Shown piece by piece: positions 38,701-48,505 of a stretch of DNA of 64,000 nucleotides; within the stretch, counting starts at the first letter, position 1; each line of letters opens with the position of its first letter. The stretch is from Folioceros fuciformis (Eukaryota; Anthocerotophyta; Anthocerotopsida; Anthocerotales), in assembly GCA_049999805.1 (NCBI GenBank), contig JBNGIO010005951.1:132700-196699 (forward strand). The letters are read 5' to 3'. Made by a program: the position numbers and the translations under genes. Under the pieces are notes generated by a model. The model did not search any database, was not told the DNA's origin, and saw only the letters and a program-made list of their open reading frames with translations.

Positions 38701-39436
38701 CCGACATACGCATCCGGTGATACAGCTGCACAGCCTGCTTATCTTGCCCTTGCTTGACGTGCGCAGAAATGATGGCCGACCACGTAAAGGCATCCGGCTC
38801 CGAAAGGGCAGCAAACACATTCATCGCCTCTTCCAACCTGGCATGGGAAGCATACATCCGCAGAATGTGGTTGCACAAGAACGTGTCCGATTCATACCCC
38901 TTCCTCACACTCAAGGCATGAACACAGCGACCAAGAGCCAAATCCCTCTTAGCCACACACTGTTTTAGTACGGCATACACCAGAGATTTAGCAACACGAC
39001 ATTCTGCTTGCACCATAAGCCCCAGAGCCTCGACCGCCTCACTCACCTGCCCCTGCTGACATAGCTCGATCACTGCCTCAGCGTTAGAGCCCATTTCGCA
39101 TCTAGCAGGCCTGCGAAGCTCAGAAGGCACCAGGTCTCCCCAGCTGGATGCGGGGGCAAGAGGCCCCATATCCAGTCCCAGGGCAGCCAGCTGCTGTCCA
39201 TCTCCCGGTCCTTCCTTGCCGAAGCTGTTCAACCGGAAGGTCTCCTGGTACTCTTTGTGCCGGGATGAGTACGACCTCTCCACAAAAATTTGTCCCCTTA
39301 CAGCCTGCTTCCTGGAAGTCACTTGGGTGGGAGCTTTCCCACTAAACCCACCAATCTGTTGGGTCCACACAAACTGCCCTGCCAACGGATCCTGTTGCCC
39401 TTTAGGTGGCTCAATTACCCCGCTCCACACAGCCAT
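35714..39436 (-). CDS. PLS-class pentatricopeptide repeat protein (E type, no DYW)
   Basis: One uninterrupted exon encodes 1,240 residues, an intronless structure typical of plant organellar PPR genes. After about 130 N-terminal residues, a possible organelle-targeting and linker region, come some nine P-L-S triplets of about 103 residues. Each is marked by MYAKCGSLEDA or a variant, then VVTWNAMIAGYSQQGMGQEA, then a CLLQACA element. Signature runs include GKQLHAQIRERGLQAD. The C-terminus has an E motif (LLGRAGFLDEALSLLTTMPF; DAAVWNTLLGACRKWSNVEV) and ends at PGQSWWTDMDGLVLSFSVG plus seven residues. The protein therefore stops where a DYW deaminase would normally begin. Such proteins bind organellar transcripts, often at C-to-U editing sites, and E-type members may recruit a deaminase in trans. 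Target RNA and organelle are unknown. It is divergently paired with NXD1. Confidence 0.95.
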   Translation of the reverse strand: MAVWSGVIEPPKGQQDPLAGQFVWTQQIGGFSGKAPTQVTSRKQAVRGQIFVERSYSSRHKEYQETFRLNSFGKEGPGDGQQLAALGLDMGPLAPASSWGDLVPSELRRPARCEMGSNAEAVIELCQQGQVSEAVEALGLMVQAECRVAKSLVYAVLKQCVAKRDLALGRCVHALSVRKGYESDTFLCNHILRMYASHARLEEAMNVFAALSEPDAFTWSAIISAHVKQGQDKQAVQLYHRMRMSGIKPDAHVFVAALQACAKGVDLESGQKVHADVMAGGLQRDLFVSSCLVDMYAKCGSLEDAQRLFDGLPRKDVVTWSALIAGYSQQGMGQEALRLYSCMLEEGLVAPNSVTFLCLLQACACVGPPALAKGRQLHAQIREQELQTDVSVANSLVNMYAKCGNLEAARQVFEGLDRKTVVTWNVMIAGYSQQGMGQEALRLYRAMQEEGMMTLNSATCVCLLQACASAGSCGLENGRELHAQIRGEGLQADVFVASSLVNMYAKCGSLEDARNLFDSLHQKDVVTWGAMIGAYSQQGMGWEAIQLYRAMREEGIVSPDSVTFMCLLQACARVGTLALDAGKQLHAQIRERGLQADVAVGGRLVNMYVKCGSLVDAQDVFVRLGEKNVVTWNVMITGYSQLGMAQEALGLYRGMQEEGSVTPDCVTFAGLLQSCASLGTPALEQGRQLYAQIRERGLQADPFVASSLVNMYAKCGSLEDARDIFDRLSQKDSVTWSTLIAAYSQQGMGQEALNLYRAMQEEDKAAPTSVTYVCLLQACAGVGNPALEKGKQIHAKVKEHGFQDDPFVASSLVNMYAKCGSLEDARTVFDGLGERNVVMWNAMIAGYAQHGMGQEAFRLYRAMQDECTVTPDSVTFVSLLQACAVVGIPALETGKQLHAQLTERGLLGNEFVASSLINMYAKCGNLESAQDAFDELPQKHVVTWNAMIAGYSQKGMGLEALRLYKAMQEDGMEAPDSVTFLCLVQACANVAALHLGRQLHAQIKEAGFQADMLIAGSLINMYGKCGSMEDAVLVFEAMARRDVAAWNALISGYANLGNSKQVFHLVLRMRESGIPPDSITFSSVLTVCSHTGLVNEGRRFFEEMTRLYGISPTAEHYTCMVDLLGRAGFLDEALSLLTTMPFPPDAAVWNTLLGACRKWSNVEVGRHAFDEAVKVDKNDAGAYLLMSNIYADAQMWERAREVQAWKAGIGARKEPGQSWWTDMDGLVLSFSVGYKYVSRE

Positions 39437-39845
39437 GGCTCCTAAGAGTCAGTGGCTAGAATGCAATGCGTCTCGTTTCTACGACGAGACGACCATAGCA
39501 CAACCGCAGTTGCAACAGTGCACCCTCATAAACTGCACAGGTGTCCTTTAACTGACACAGGAAACAATGCCGGAGGGACAAGAACGAAGTCCAAATCCCG
39601 GCAACTGCTCTACAGTACCTAGCCCCATGTACGTACCTTACTCCACGTTGGCAAAATGTACAGCGACCCCAGAGGCACAATGTATGTAGTCAGTCCCTCT
39701 AGTCACAATGTTCAGCTGAAACACGAAAACAAAGCGACAGCATCACATCAGGGTGACGTGGAGCAATCGGATAACGGCAGTCGGCTGGCACAGTAACAAG
39801 ACGTGAACTGAAGCCCGAAGTGACTTCAAAGCTGGAGGATGCGAG
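39437..39845. promoter_or_regulatory. Divergent promoter region, PPR gene and NXD1
   Basis: Only 409 bases separate the two start codons on opposite strands, so both 5' UTRs and promoters must share this stretch. No convincing TATA box is seen. The pairing of an organelle RNA factor with a plastid pigment gene makes shared regulation possible but unproven. Confidence 0.5.
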
Positions 39846-41692
39846 ATGGACGCCAAGGAGGGCCGCACGGGAGCCTACAGCGAAGGACCCCCCTGGATGT
39901 TCACAGGCAGGTCAGGGATTCGTTTCCTCCGTCTCCCCTTTCTCCCCTGCCTTCTTGCAATCGGGCCAGGCGAGAATATTTGTGGGTCGGCTGGCTTGAG
40001 ACCAAGTGGAGCGGCATTGTTTGTCCTTGCAGAGCATTGTATCAGCTGCATCTGGTGAAAGCGGAAGTGGCTCAGCGCTTCGTCCCTTCGGAGCTCAAGC
40101 TGGTGCAAGCCTTCGGGTGAGGGAGGAGCTGCAACTGACTGCCTCAAACCGGACCATGCTGTTGTAAGGATTCTTGGCTTGATTGACTCATGTATGGATG
40201 GATGGATGGATGGCATGTCCTGCAACAGTTACACTCTGGGAGGACTCTACCTTGCACGCTACAACGGCAGCCCCGCTGGTGTTTTTGACGAGGTTGTCAC
40301 AGCTTGGTAACCTCAATCCAGCATACTTGCCTTGCTCTCCATGATGTTGGAACAGACTTACCGAGTGACGTACCACTGTTGCTGCAGCTCGTTGTCATCG
40401 CGGGCATAGTGTGGAATCCTCCAACCTCTTGCGCGTGTGTAGGCTTTGACTATTCCTCTCTGGCTCTGCTCTGGCAGACTGTGTCTTCTGCAATGGTTGG
40501 TGGAAGACTGTGTCTTTTGCAATGGTTAGTGGAATATTGTTGAGTCTGTGTTACTGCTTCTCACAGCTGGGCTGCCAACGTACTTGTCAGCAGTGAAGAA
40601 GCGCGAGATCATGGTAGAAAGGTAGGCATGTCTGGGCCTTCCTGCAGTCGTTATTGAATATGTGAGGTGTTCCAAGTAGGGTCCGATCACGCTCGTCCTT
40701 TCCTTCCTTCCTTCCTTACTTACTTCGTTCATGTTGCATCCCGCAGGACGTAGGACTTCCCAGCCAGTTTGCTCAATTCTCACAGGTGAGTTCCTTGGTC
40801 AGTTTCACCCCTTCACTTTCTTTCCCATCTCGCTTGCTTCTCAAATGTCACTATCCTTCGGTCGTCCCTGCGCAACAGACATGCTCCCGGGTTCGGAACA
40901 GTCGTCCAGTATGGTGGGACCTTCCGGCCAGGTGGAAGCAGAATCGGTCTTCGGAAACCTTTGGATTCAAGGTTGACGCGGAAAGGGAGAATGTATCAAA
41001 CCTTCAATCTTTGTGCCACATCGCACTTCCCCACGACAGTAAGCTTGGCCAAATTACGCATTGTCGTACATGATTCTTTCTTGTTTGCATCATCGCCAGA
41101 TAGCCGATTCCTTGTGATCCTGGCAGCTGTGATAAAAGGCAAGCGGCCAAGACAATGGAGCGGACCAAGCATCAAGATGGCACTGCCAAGTTTCAGGTCA
41201 GGAGTTCCTCACCTGATCCGTCAACATGCGCGGATGTTGCTCGCACTTCAAGCATCCTGAAATCACTCATGGTATATCCGCTTTACCTCTTTTGCCTGCA
41301 GCGGCAAGACAAAGGAGCAGCCTGAACTGCTGAAATACTCGTGTGATCTACGTTGCAGGTGTGACCTCTTATGCAGGAGACCAGCCCTTTCTTCCTTGCG
41401 GTGTGCACGGCAAGCTAAGCCTGACGTGTGGTGTGTGCACATGTGCAGCGTGAGGCTGGTGCCGCCTGCCGTGGTCACCTTGTCGCGGGCGGCCGAAGAT
41501 GAGAGCTCCGAGCTGCCGGCAGGCGTACGAGGGGTTCAAGAAATCCTGCTCTCCAAGCCACTGCTTGCCATGCATTTTGACAACATGATCATGTCCGTAG
41601 AAGCTCCCCTGCTGGTTTCCACCAAGGCAGCAACTTCATCCACCACGAAATCCTCCAGGCTCTCGCAACCAGCTTTTGCTGATCAGAAATAA
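39846..41692 (+). CDS. NXD1: NEOXANTHIN-DEFICIENT 1 (NXD1) homologue
   Basis: Ten exons: 39846-39910, 40033-40116, 40229-40292, 40388-40434, 40567-40621, 40747-40785, 40879-41038, 41100-41196, 41302-41358 and 41449-41692. They total 912 bases (303 residues) in one frame with GT-AG borders. NXD1 is required for neoxanthin accumulation in tomato and Arabidopsis. It has an acetoacetate-decarboxylase-like fold but no proven catalysis. Diagnostic segments are GPPWMFTGRALYQLHLVKAE, FVPSELKLVQAFGYTLGGLY, SPAGVFDELVVIAGIVWNPP, EEARDHGRKDVGLPSQFAQF, WSGPSIKMALPSFSG, LLKYSCDLRCSVRLVPPAVV and LLSKPLLAMHFDNMIMSVEA. Length is close to seed-plant NXD1. Exon 7 encodes a poorly conserved stretch (160 bases), where the family also varies. 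Intron 2 carries an (ATGG)n microsatellite. No transit peptide is obvious. The next gene downstream lies on the same strand. Confidence 0.94.
40194..40213. repeat. (ATGG)5 microsatellite in NXD1 intron 2
   Basis: Five perfect ATGG units end 15 bases before the exon 3 acceptor. A second tetranucleotide tract, CTTC-type, lies near 40703-40727 in intron 5. Confidence 0.85.
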
Positions 41693-42032
41693 AATTGACC
41701 TCACCATCACACAGTGGACTGAGGTGACTTACCTTTTCTCATCTTTGTTCCAGATCATACTAGGGCTATAGAAGCGCCGGAGGTTGAGTACCGCGTCTAG
41801 GCCATTACTAGCTGATGGAAATAGGAGGCGTAGGCAAACGACATCGTGCAGGAAGCAGTTGCCGCATGCTTGCTTGCGAACGCTCGGGGCGAAGCCGTGT
41901 AAACTCAAGGGCAGTGCGATGAAGCCAATTCTCCAAGGCAGCCCAGCTCCTGCGTCTTGGCAGCAGCCTTCGTCGATCCCTCGACAAATGAAACGCGCAA
42001 CAAAATGACCTAGCGGCGGTAACCAGTACAAG

Positions 42033-42470
42033 ATGGCAGCGACCGAGCATCCCCTGACGGACCAAGGAGAACGGGGACACGTGCCTGTACGACCTGAAAC
42101 CAGCAGGGAGAAGAAGGCGCGAGCCTTAGCAGCCTGTATCGAGCAGCAGGGTAAGCAGAGCAGCATCCCACAACAAGCTCTTGAGATGCGGCTCGCTTGC
42201 TGACCGTGTTGTGTTGAACCAACTGTGTTGCAGTATCCTATGTCACATGTTTGAGGAAAGGCGTGTTCACTGATTGCTCTGAAAGCAAGAAAGCTCTGTG
42301 GGACTGCTACACGGAACACAGGGTAACATCACCACACCCTTGTGTTCGGGCACAAGATGTACGTGATTACCTTCCTACATGTCTTTCCCAAACAGCCTGT
42401 CGTCTGCTCTCAGGGCGTAAGCAGCACAAAGATGTCGAGATTTTTCTCCGTGTCGTCCAAGCAGGAGTAG
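42033..42470 (+). CDS. Small twin-CX9C (CHCH) protein, probably mitochondrial
   Basis: Three exons, 42033-42150, 42234-42322 and 42414-42470, give 87 residues in frame. Two cysteine pairs are each separated by exactly nine residues: C-IEQQVSYVT-C and C-SESKKALWD-C. This is the twin CX9C coiled-coil-helix-coiled-coil-helix signature. Proteins of this class are imported and oxidised by the MIA40 relay and stay in the mitochondrial intermembrane space, many serving as respiratory-complex subunits or assembly factors. The first 30 residues are polar and lack a cleavable presequence, as expected. The short tail (SRFFSVSSKQE) comes from the third exon, whose acceptor was chosen because it keeps the frame; reading through the second donor would add an unrelated Cys-rich tail. 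I cannot assign it to a named CHCH family. It lies 340 bases after NXD1 on the same strand. Confidence 0.75.
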
Positions 42471-43533
42471 TGTTGAATCCTTGCGTCACACGGTGTGGCC
42501 TCTGCTGTGGAGGTGCGAGGGTGTCCATCAGGTTCAGACTGACGCTATCTTCGTGCTTTTCCTTTGAAATATGCTATTCTTGCATCTGCGTTTGCAAGAC
42601 CTTCAGTATGCACTTCAACCAAGACTCCTGTCTTAGGTCCAACTCGCGATTCCAAAACCCAAGCCCCTTCGTCCGGGCAAATCCCCCTGGACCATGCAAT
42701 CCGATAGATCTTGCCTTGAGCTGAGGCAAGGGTTTTGGAAACATCAAAATTAGGGGAATCCTTGATATGTTTGTGGATGGGCAGGTTTTGAGGGAATCAC
42801 TATTCGGGGTGCTACTATTCCATGGAATGCCATTTCTGCTGTGAGTTGCCTCTTGTAGTCCATCTTTTATTTAAACATTGAAAACAAACGTATACTTTAG
42901 TTGCATATATATGATCACCTTTATAGAAAGAAATTGGTTTGGACCTTACTACTCCCTCCAAAAAAAAATAACTGGCCCACCAAATAGCCTTCCTTTAATT
43001 TCTACAACCCCTATTTATCAAAAATAACAAGTTCAAACCAAACATTAATAGTATAAGCTAAGCATTCTATTACTATTATTGTTGTTCTAGTATATAAAAG
43101 CTATGTGACAAATACTGTTCAATTGCTTCTAGAAGACTTAAATTTGTCGTCGACGATAACCTTCTTAAGCTTAAAGGAGCTCGAAGCTCTTACACATGTG
43201 TGGTTTATGATATTGGTTCATTTGATATTTATAATAAAAAAAAACGAATTTAAAATTAATTAATTAAATTGAATTTGGTCTCAATTTTTTGGATTTGTTC
43301 ATACAAGATAATTTCTCCAAAAAAAACTGTCTACATTAAATGGAGGATTCAAAGGTGTGAGTTAAGATGTTTGATAGCTAGATTTACTTGTTTCCATTGT
43401 ATATTAAATGCTTAAAATTATGAGAAACTTTGTTACTTGTTACAGTACTTTGCAATGTTTTAGCTATGTATGCATTAAATTTATTATATATATTTTTAAT
43501 TATTATTATTCATGGTGGTTTATGATGGAACAG
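42471..43533. other. AT-rich spacer before the unrecognised gene
   Basis: Composition shifts sharply to AT-rich at about 42730. No gene is seen apart from possible upstream exon(s) of the next gene, whose recognisable coding part starts after an AACAG acceptor at 43533. Confidence 0.5.
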
Positions 43534-44469
43534 TTTCAAAATCTTCAATTGATACAACATGTTATTAATGCACAAAGGGAAAGGAAAGAAGAAAACATGG
43601 ACAAAGGCAATATTGAGTATTGGAAGGCCAAAGGGTTACCAAGTAATGGTGTCCGGTTGAATAAAAAGACGGACCTATGTGATTTAACACCCGATGATAA
43701 GTTATCAAAATATTTTGGTCGTACACAAGGTTATTTGTCGTTGAATCATCATTCGACTTTTCCAAAAGAGATGAAGGAAAGAATGGAAATATTATATGAA
43801 AGAATCTTCGAGAGACCCTTAGATTGGAATGAGGGAAAGCTATATATTAAATTTGGAAGAGCATTCCTTGCTCAAGAGCTTCAAAAGACCCAAATCAATT
43901 GGGCTCACTATGCTGTGTCAGAATATGCTCGCATTCAAAAGAGAAACGAGAAGAAGAGGAAGCGAGTAGTGTATGAGAAAGACAACAAGCACGATGTTGA
44001 AGAGGTCAACAATGACCAACCACACGATGAAGTAGATAGAGATGATGACTCGAAAGTGCAGGAATGGGTGTACGAGAGCTTCAAAATCAATCTCAGCCCT
44101 CCTGCGTATGGAGTTGAATATCTTGAAAGAGCTTCGACAAATAAGTTGCTTCAAATGTTTGACAAGCACTGGCAAACTAATGTGCTTGATAGCTCTGAAG
44201 TGGAGCAGGACAAGGAATTTTTAGAAGAAGCACTCAAACTCGCTGATAAAAAGTTCCAGCATTTCAAAGATGAAATGCGATTTACGAGGCCCATTGAGGT
44301 AGCTAATGACATTTTATTGTGCGAGGAAAGACGCAAACTTAATCGGTATGCAGCTTGGGATAGTTGGAATACAGACGTGCACAAATGGTTTGAGTATTTA
44401 AAATACAAGTATGCACGTAATGTCATTGCTCAAAAACTTTGGGCCATATGTAATATAAATGTAAAATAG
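43534..44469 (+). CDS. Unrecognised conserved protein, copy 1 (YW-KGL-SNG family)
   Basis: The recognisable part is a single open stretch of 312 codons, opening after an acceptor-like AACAG and ending in TAA-free sequence up to a TAG stop. I do not recognise the family. It is clearly paralogous to the minus-strand gene at 55799-56809. Shared blocks are KGLPSNGVRLNKK, LCDLTPD, KYFGRTQGYLSL, MKERME-LYE, WNEGK-YIKFGRAFLAQEL and INWAHYAVSEYARIQKRNEK. A C-terminal region follows: MFDKHW, EQDKEFLEEAL, FKDEM and WFEYLKYKY. Both copies have a charged, variable middle (about residues 140-190) and an intron in phase 0 before an (F/A)Q(N/G)LQ motif. No signal peptide or membrane segment is seen in the conserved part. 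AT-rich surroundings suggest a transposon-borne or recently spread gene. Function unknown; a nucleic-acid-binding role is possible from charge but unproven. Confidence 0.65.
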   Translation, partial: FQNLQLIQHVINAQRERKEENMDKGNIEYWKAKGLPSNGVRLNKKTDLCDLTPDDKLSKYFGRTQGYLSLNHHSTFPKEMKERMEILYERIFERPLDWNEGKLYIKFGRAFLAQELQKTQINWAHYAVSEYARIQKRNEKKRKRVVYEKDNKHDVEEVNNDQPHDEVDRDDDSKVQEWVYESFKINLSPPAYGVEYLERASTNKLLQMFDKHWQTNVLDSSEVEQDKEFLEEALKLADKKFQHFKDEMRFTRPIEVANDILLCEERRKLNRYAAWDSWNTDVHKWFEYLKYKYARNVIAQKLWAICNINVK

Positions 44470-46668
44470 GTACTAGAACAACGTTTGAATTAAATCAAGT
44501 ATATCAACACAAATTGGGTTTCACTCAAAATCCAAACAATAAACGGTTATTTTCACAATCGTCCGCTTGTTTTGCTAGTTTGTGACGGTGGTAATAGGTG
44601 CACACCATGCACTCTTCACAATGCAATCACATCGGGAATGATATGATGAGACCCAAATGTTTTTGATCTTAGATCACTGTCCATTGATACTACTTGTTCT
44701 CAAAAACCCCTGTTTTTTGCATGTATTTGATTCATTTCAAATAGTGGGTCTAGAGGATACAAACCCTATAGGATATCGCAGCGCCCATCACGACACATGG
44801 TGCACCCATGTGTGAGCCATGCAAGATGGACCGTCGTACTATGTTAGTAGCCTCAAGTCGGGGATTAGCCAATGCTAGCCGAGCACACCCTTCTTCTTCC
44901 TCCTCTTCATCGCTTGCTTTGGGTTTTCATTAAACATGTCTGCGAAAGCACCATGCATCGGTTGGTGCCCATGAGTCCTTGCTCTTGTTCTCCTAGCAAT
45001 TGGGCCATAAGTTGATCTTTAAGGGGTGTCTTGGACTACTACTTGGTCTTCTCGTATCTCACCAACAACTTTTGCAGCTTCCTGAAAATCTTGTACAATT
45101 GGTCTCCTTTCGATATCCTTCATGGTCCTTTCCATCTTGAGATTGTCTCCTTGTTCGTATGGAATATTTTGGGATTGATTGTGAATTTCATATAACTTAG
45201 TTTTGATCAGTTCTTGTGTCCGTAGCTGCAGAGTACTATCGTGCGTCAACAAGAATGCATATGGCAATATAAAAGTTTTTGATAGAATCAAGCGATCCAA
45301 ATTCGGGAGTTGACGAAAGCGATGACGTTTCCCACTCGGGCGCGAAGGCAATGGAAGATCGTGTAGGGTACAAAGGAAATATAATTGACAACTATGAGGG
45401 CCGCATAGTGGTTTGCTGCGAGAGCTCAATTTGCATGGTCGTCAACTACAATCACCGAACTAGCACCTTGGTTTCTTGCAATGTTGATAATCATACTCTA
45501 GCACAAGCATGGTAGCAACTAAAGCCTATCACAATGAACTCATATGTACATTCCAAACCCAAGCATCCACACTCTTACTAGTTTTCACGACTGAAGAGGT
45601 ACAACAATGGCTGGATAACGAGCATGGCCACTGCTACAATACCAAGTGCTTGCAAATTATAGTCCAACTCCAAGCTTCGAAACGTTCGCCTGAATAACGC
45701 AAGCAATAAAAGGGCTTGAAGGCTTTGGCATGAGGAACGCGGCAATGAAAGTCTTCAAATGATTGCTGCCGAGTTTGAGATATGTTATTTAATAAATATA
45801 TACTATATATATTAAAGATAAGGTACACAATATAGGACACCTGGCCATGCATAAGGCTGGTGACCGGTGGTCTTGCACGGGCATGTGCGATGGTGAAGTG
45901 CACGCGTAGGCAAGATGAGTGGCCTCATGGCATGCATGGAGCATGACAAGGTGGATGGAAGGTGGCGGGGCACACGAAAGCTATGCCTCATAACTTTGTC
46001 CGAAGGTTTAGCATAAGCCCAACATAACTCCCTCAAAATGGAGTTAAAGAATGTAGATAATTTAAACAAAAATGACTAGGGAATGTGAATTATTTGATTA
46101 ACCCAAATCCTAAAAGAAAATGAGCTTACGAGAGTTGTATATTGGTTTGAGCTAGGTTGTCATTTTGACCATATAGGGAGCTTACTACATAAAGTAGACA
46201 AAATTTGGGGTTTGAAGAATGGTGAAAAGCTAGGTCTTGAGCCTTATTTTTTTTGAGGATTGACGATTCCAAAAAGACTCAATTTATAATCAGTACGTCC
46301 ACATAGTAGGGCATCATTTTGATCATGTATGGAGCTCGGTTCTAGTCCCTATAAGTAGAAAAAAAAAAATTCAAGATCAAGATTGGTGAAAAGCCCGATA
46401 GTCTGGGCCAAAGTGTAGTAAAGGTAGGCAATCTCGATAATTAAAACAATAATCGGTCAAAGTAACACCTTGGTTTAAACCCATACATGAAACTCAAGCT
46501 ACTAATATAAACATAGCTGACATTCTAAACATGGCAGTGGAAGGACAAAAGATCTTTGTATATTAACGTGTTTAGTTTTATCAAAGTTTGTATTTTTTAT
46601 TATTGAAAAAGAGATGGAAAGTCCAATTTATTCCAAAGATTGGAGGAACAAATGAGTAGGGCCAAAGG

Positions 46669-46694
46669 CCAAAAGGGGTACTAACCCCTTTTGG
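46669..46694. repeat. Inverted repeat, 11-base arms
   Basis: CCAAAAGGGGT and its complement ACCCCTTTTGG are separated by ACTA, forming a perfect potential hairpin in AT-rich noncoding DNA. Confidence 0.85.
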
Positions 46695-47036
46695 AATAAC
46701 GAAAGGCTTACCTACCACCAATGCCGAAGAAGCCGCTTGACCTATGCATGTTGCTATTCTAAAAACCATGTTGGTTAATGATTTTTGCTAAGCAATGGAT
46801 ACACATTGTCGAAAAAAGGTCACCATAGAGGAAAGAGGAAGAATACCATTCCTATAACTCTAATAAACCTCGGCACACTCCTTGATAAACCTTGAAGAGT
46901 CCTTGCCCATAACCCCATGAATCTCAAGAGTGAGGGAGATGAAAGTATGCCCGTCTTGCAGGAGAGAATACTTATGGACATTGACGTTTGCACAACCCTC
47001 CGCCGCCCAACCAGAAGGTTTGATGATGATGTGCTC

Positions 47037-47108
47037 ACAGATCGAATCCCTAGTGGAATCTGTAACAACCACACAGATCGAATCCCTAGTGGAATCTGTA
47101 ACAACCAC
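47037..47108. repeat. Perfect 36-base tandem duplication
   Basis: Two identical adjacent copies of a 36-base unit beginning ACAGATCGAATCCCTAGTGG. Identity of the copies implies a recent event. Confidence 0.95.
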
Positions 47109-47675
47109 ATCAGAGACACAAACATATTCCCCCTAGTGAAAACTAAAACCCCCTTGCACAAAGTATATGAATGCTCCCTATACTAAAGAAACCCACATTC
47201 ATCAAAGTTAACCACTTTCATAGCTGAAATCAAATAATCTTCTTGATTGGTGTTAGTCCACACTCATGCATTTTCATTAAGAGTGTTGAATAATTAAATA
47301 TTATTAATTCTGTTTGAATTTGCCTTTACATCCAAATAGATCGTTTTATCGTAATTGATGAAAATATTAAAGAATAAGATGTTGTTGATTTTATTTGAAT
47401 TTTCTTTCGGATCCGACAAGCTCATTTTACCCTACTGTGTGCAGTGGCCAGATGGGCATGTAGAACGCAGGTTCTTCTTTCGATGGGAGATGACTTGTTT
47501 GGCCGCTAAATTGTTTTAGTTTCGCAACCTTCGAAGCCGTTTATGGATTGTTCCTAAGCAGCTCAAGACATGGATGGGATCTCGTATGGTAGGATGGTAC
47601 TTCTGGCAATCACGTTGAGAATCGTCGCTGGAGCACAGATCGGGCACCTGGAAAGGCCCGATCCCGGCGATTCTC

Positions 47676-48505
47676 GTGCTATGGCTCGGTGGATGGTGTC
47701 TGGTTGGTTCATGCAAAGCTGTGTTCGGAAGCTCCAGCCTTGAACGCCGTCCTAAATTCCGTCTTTGTGTGCAGCACAATCTCACTTCACTTGCACGGCT
47801 CTCCGTTCGGGTAGGCCCGTGCACCGACAATGCACACCAGCTGCTTGCTGATCGCTGTAACCTGAAACATTTGTCCACCCTGAGCATCCTCTGCAGAAAC
47901 ATCGCTTCATTCAGCGACGGGCCGGAGGGGAATGCGTCCGGGTCCGGCACGCCCTACTTCTACCTCTCAAGGCTGGATCCTACTCCGCTAGATCTGGAGC
48001 TGGATCCGCGCTCCTCCCTGGCTCTCAGCGAGTCTCCCCTCGGGACGTGCGGAAGCACCGACGTCGAAAACCCTACCTGCGCTCGCCTCACGCTATCCGT
48101 GAAGGTAGGTGTGCCGGTTGATTCGGTCCTCACGTAGGAGAAGATAGACTTCCAAGGAGGCATATGCGTCTCAGTCCGGTTCCTGGTAGGTGGAGGAGGT
48201 GAAGGAAGAGGGAGAGGTGGAGTTCGCCGCACTGGCTCTGTTTTCCAAGCATCCAGAAATGAAAGGTTAGTGAATGGGTAGAGATGTGGATGCAAGCTTG
48301 CATGTCAGGAAATTAATGCCGAATGATGATGTTGCCGGGCGATGTATGTCTGTATGTACTTGTACACACAGAGTGGCCAGAAGGGCATCACTTCTGCTTC
48401 TACAAGCTCTTTATCCAAGACATCTTCCTCATTGACTGGTACAGAGGGGCCAAACCCCTGTCCGTGGAGGAGTACTATGGTCAGCAAGGCAGCAGTGCCG
48501 AGTGA
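47676..48505 (+). CDS. CREG-like secreted glycoprotein (5' end uncertain)
   Basis: Three coding segments: up to 48104, 48190-48265 and 48372-48505 (stop TGA), joined in frame. The family is CREG, cellular repressor of E1A-stimulated genes, a flavin-type split barrel that binds no FMN in animals. Members are secreted or endolysosomal glycoproteins. Diagnostic runs are NIASFSDGPEGNASGSGTPY, FYLSRLDPTPLDLELDPRSS, SESPLGTCGSTDVENPTCAR, FAALALFSKHPEMKEWPEGH and HFCFYKLFIQDIFLIDWYRG, ending PLSVEEYYGQQ. The stretch before NIASFSDG (HLSTLSI) resembles the family helix but lacks several residues, so an intron or small deletion may be hidden between 47800 and 47900. The first in-frame Met at 47676 gives a weak hydrophobic start; a true signal-peptide exon may lie upstream. 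It converges on bL19m with 172 bases between stops. Confidence 0.82.

Larger units (their letters stand above)
44470..47675. other. AT-rich accessory region without a recognised gene
   Basis: Mixed noncoding DNA with short open frames on both strands. A minus-strand frame at 45019-45429 (136 codons) contains LRTQELIKTKLYEIHNQSQN-like charged sequence but no known domain. The stretch includes a hairpin at 46669-46694 and a 36-base tandem duplication at 47037-47108. Composition recovers after about 47450 toward the CREG-like gene, whose missing 5' exon(s) may lie there. Confidence 0.45.

Noticed and set aside
41729-42319. 196-codon minus-strand frame
   Set aside because: Antisense to the twin-CX9C gene and without any motif.
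47516-47950. 144-codon minus-strand frame opposite the CREG-like gene
   Set aside because: Antisense to clear CREG-like coding sequence.
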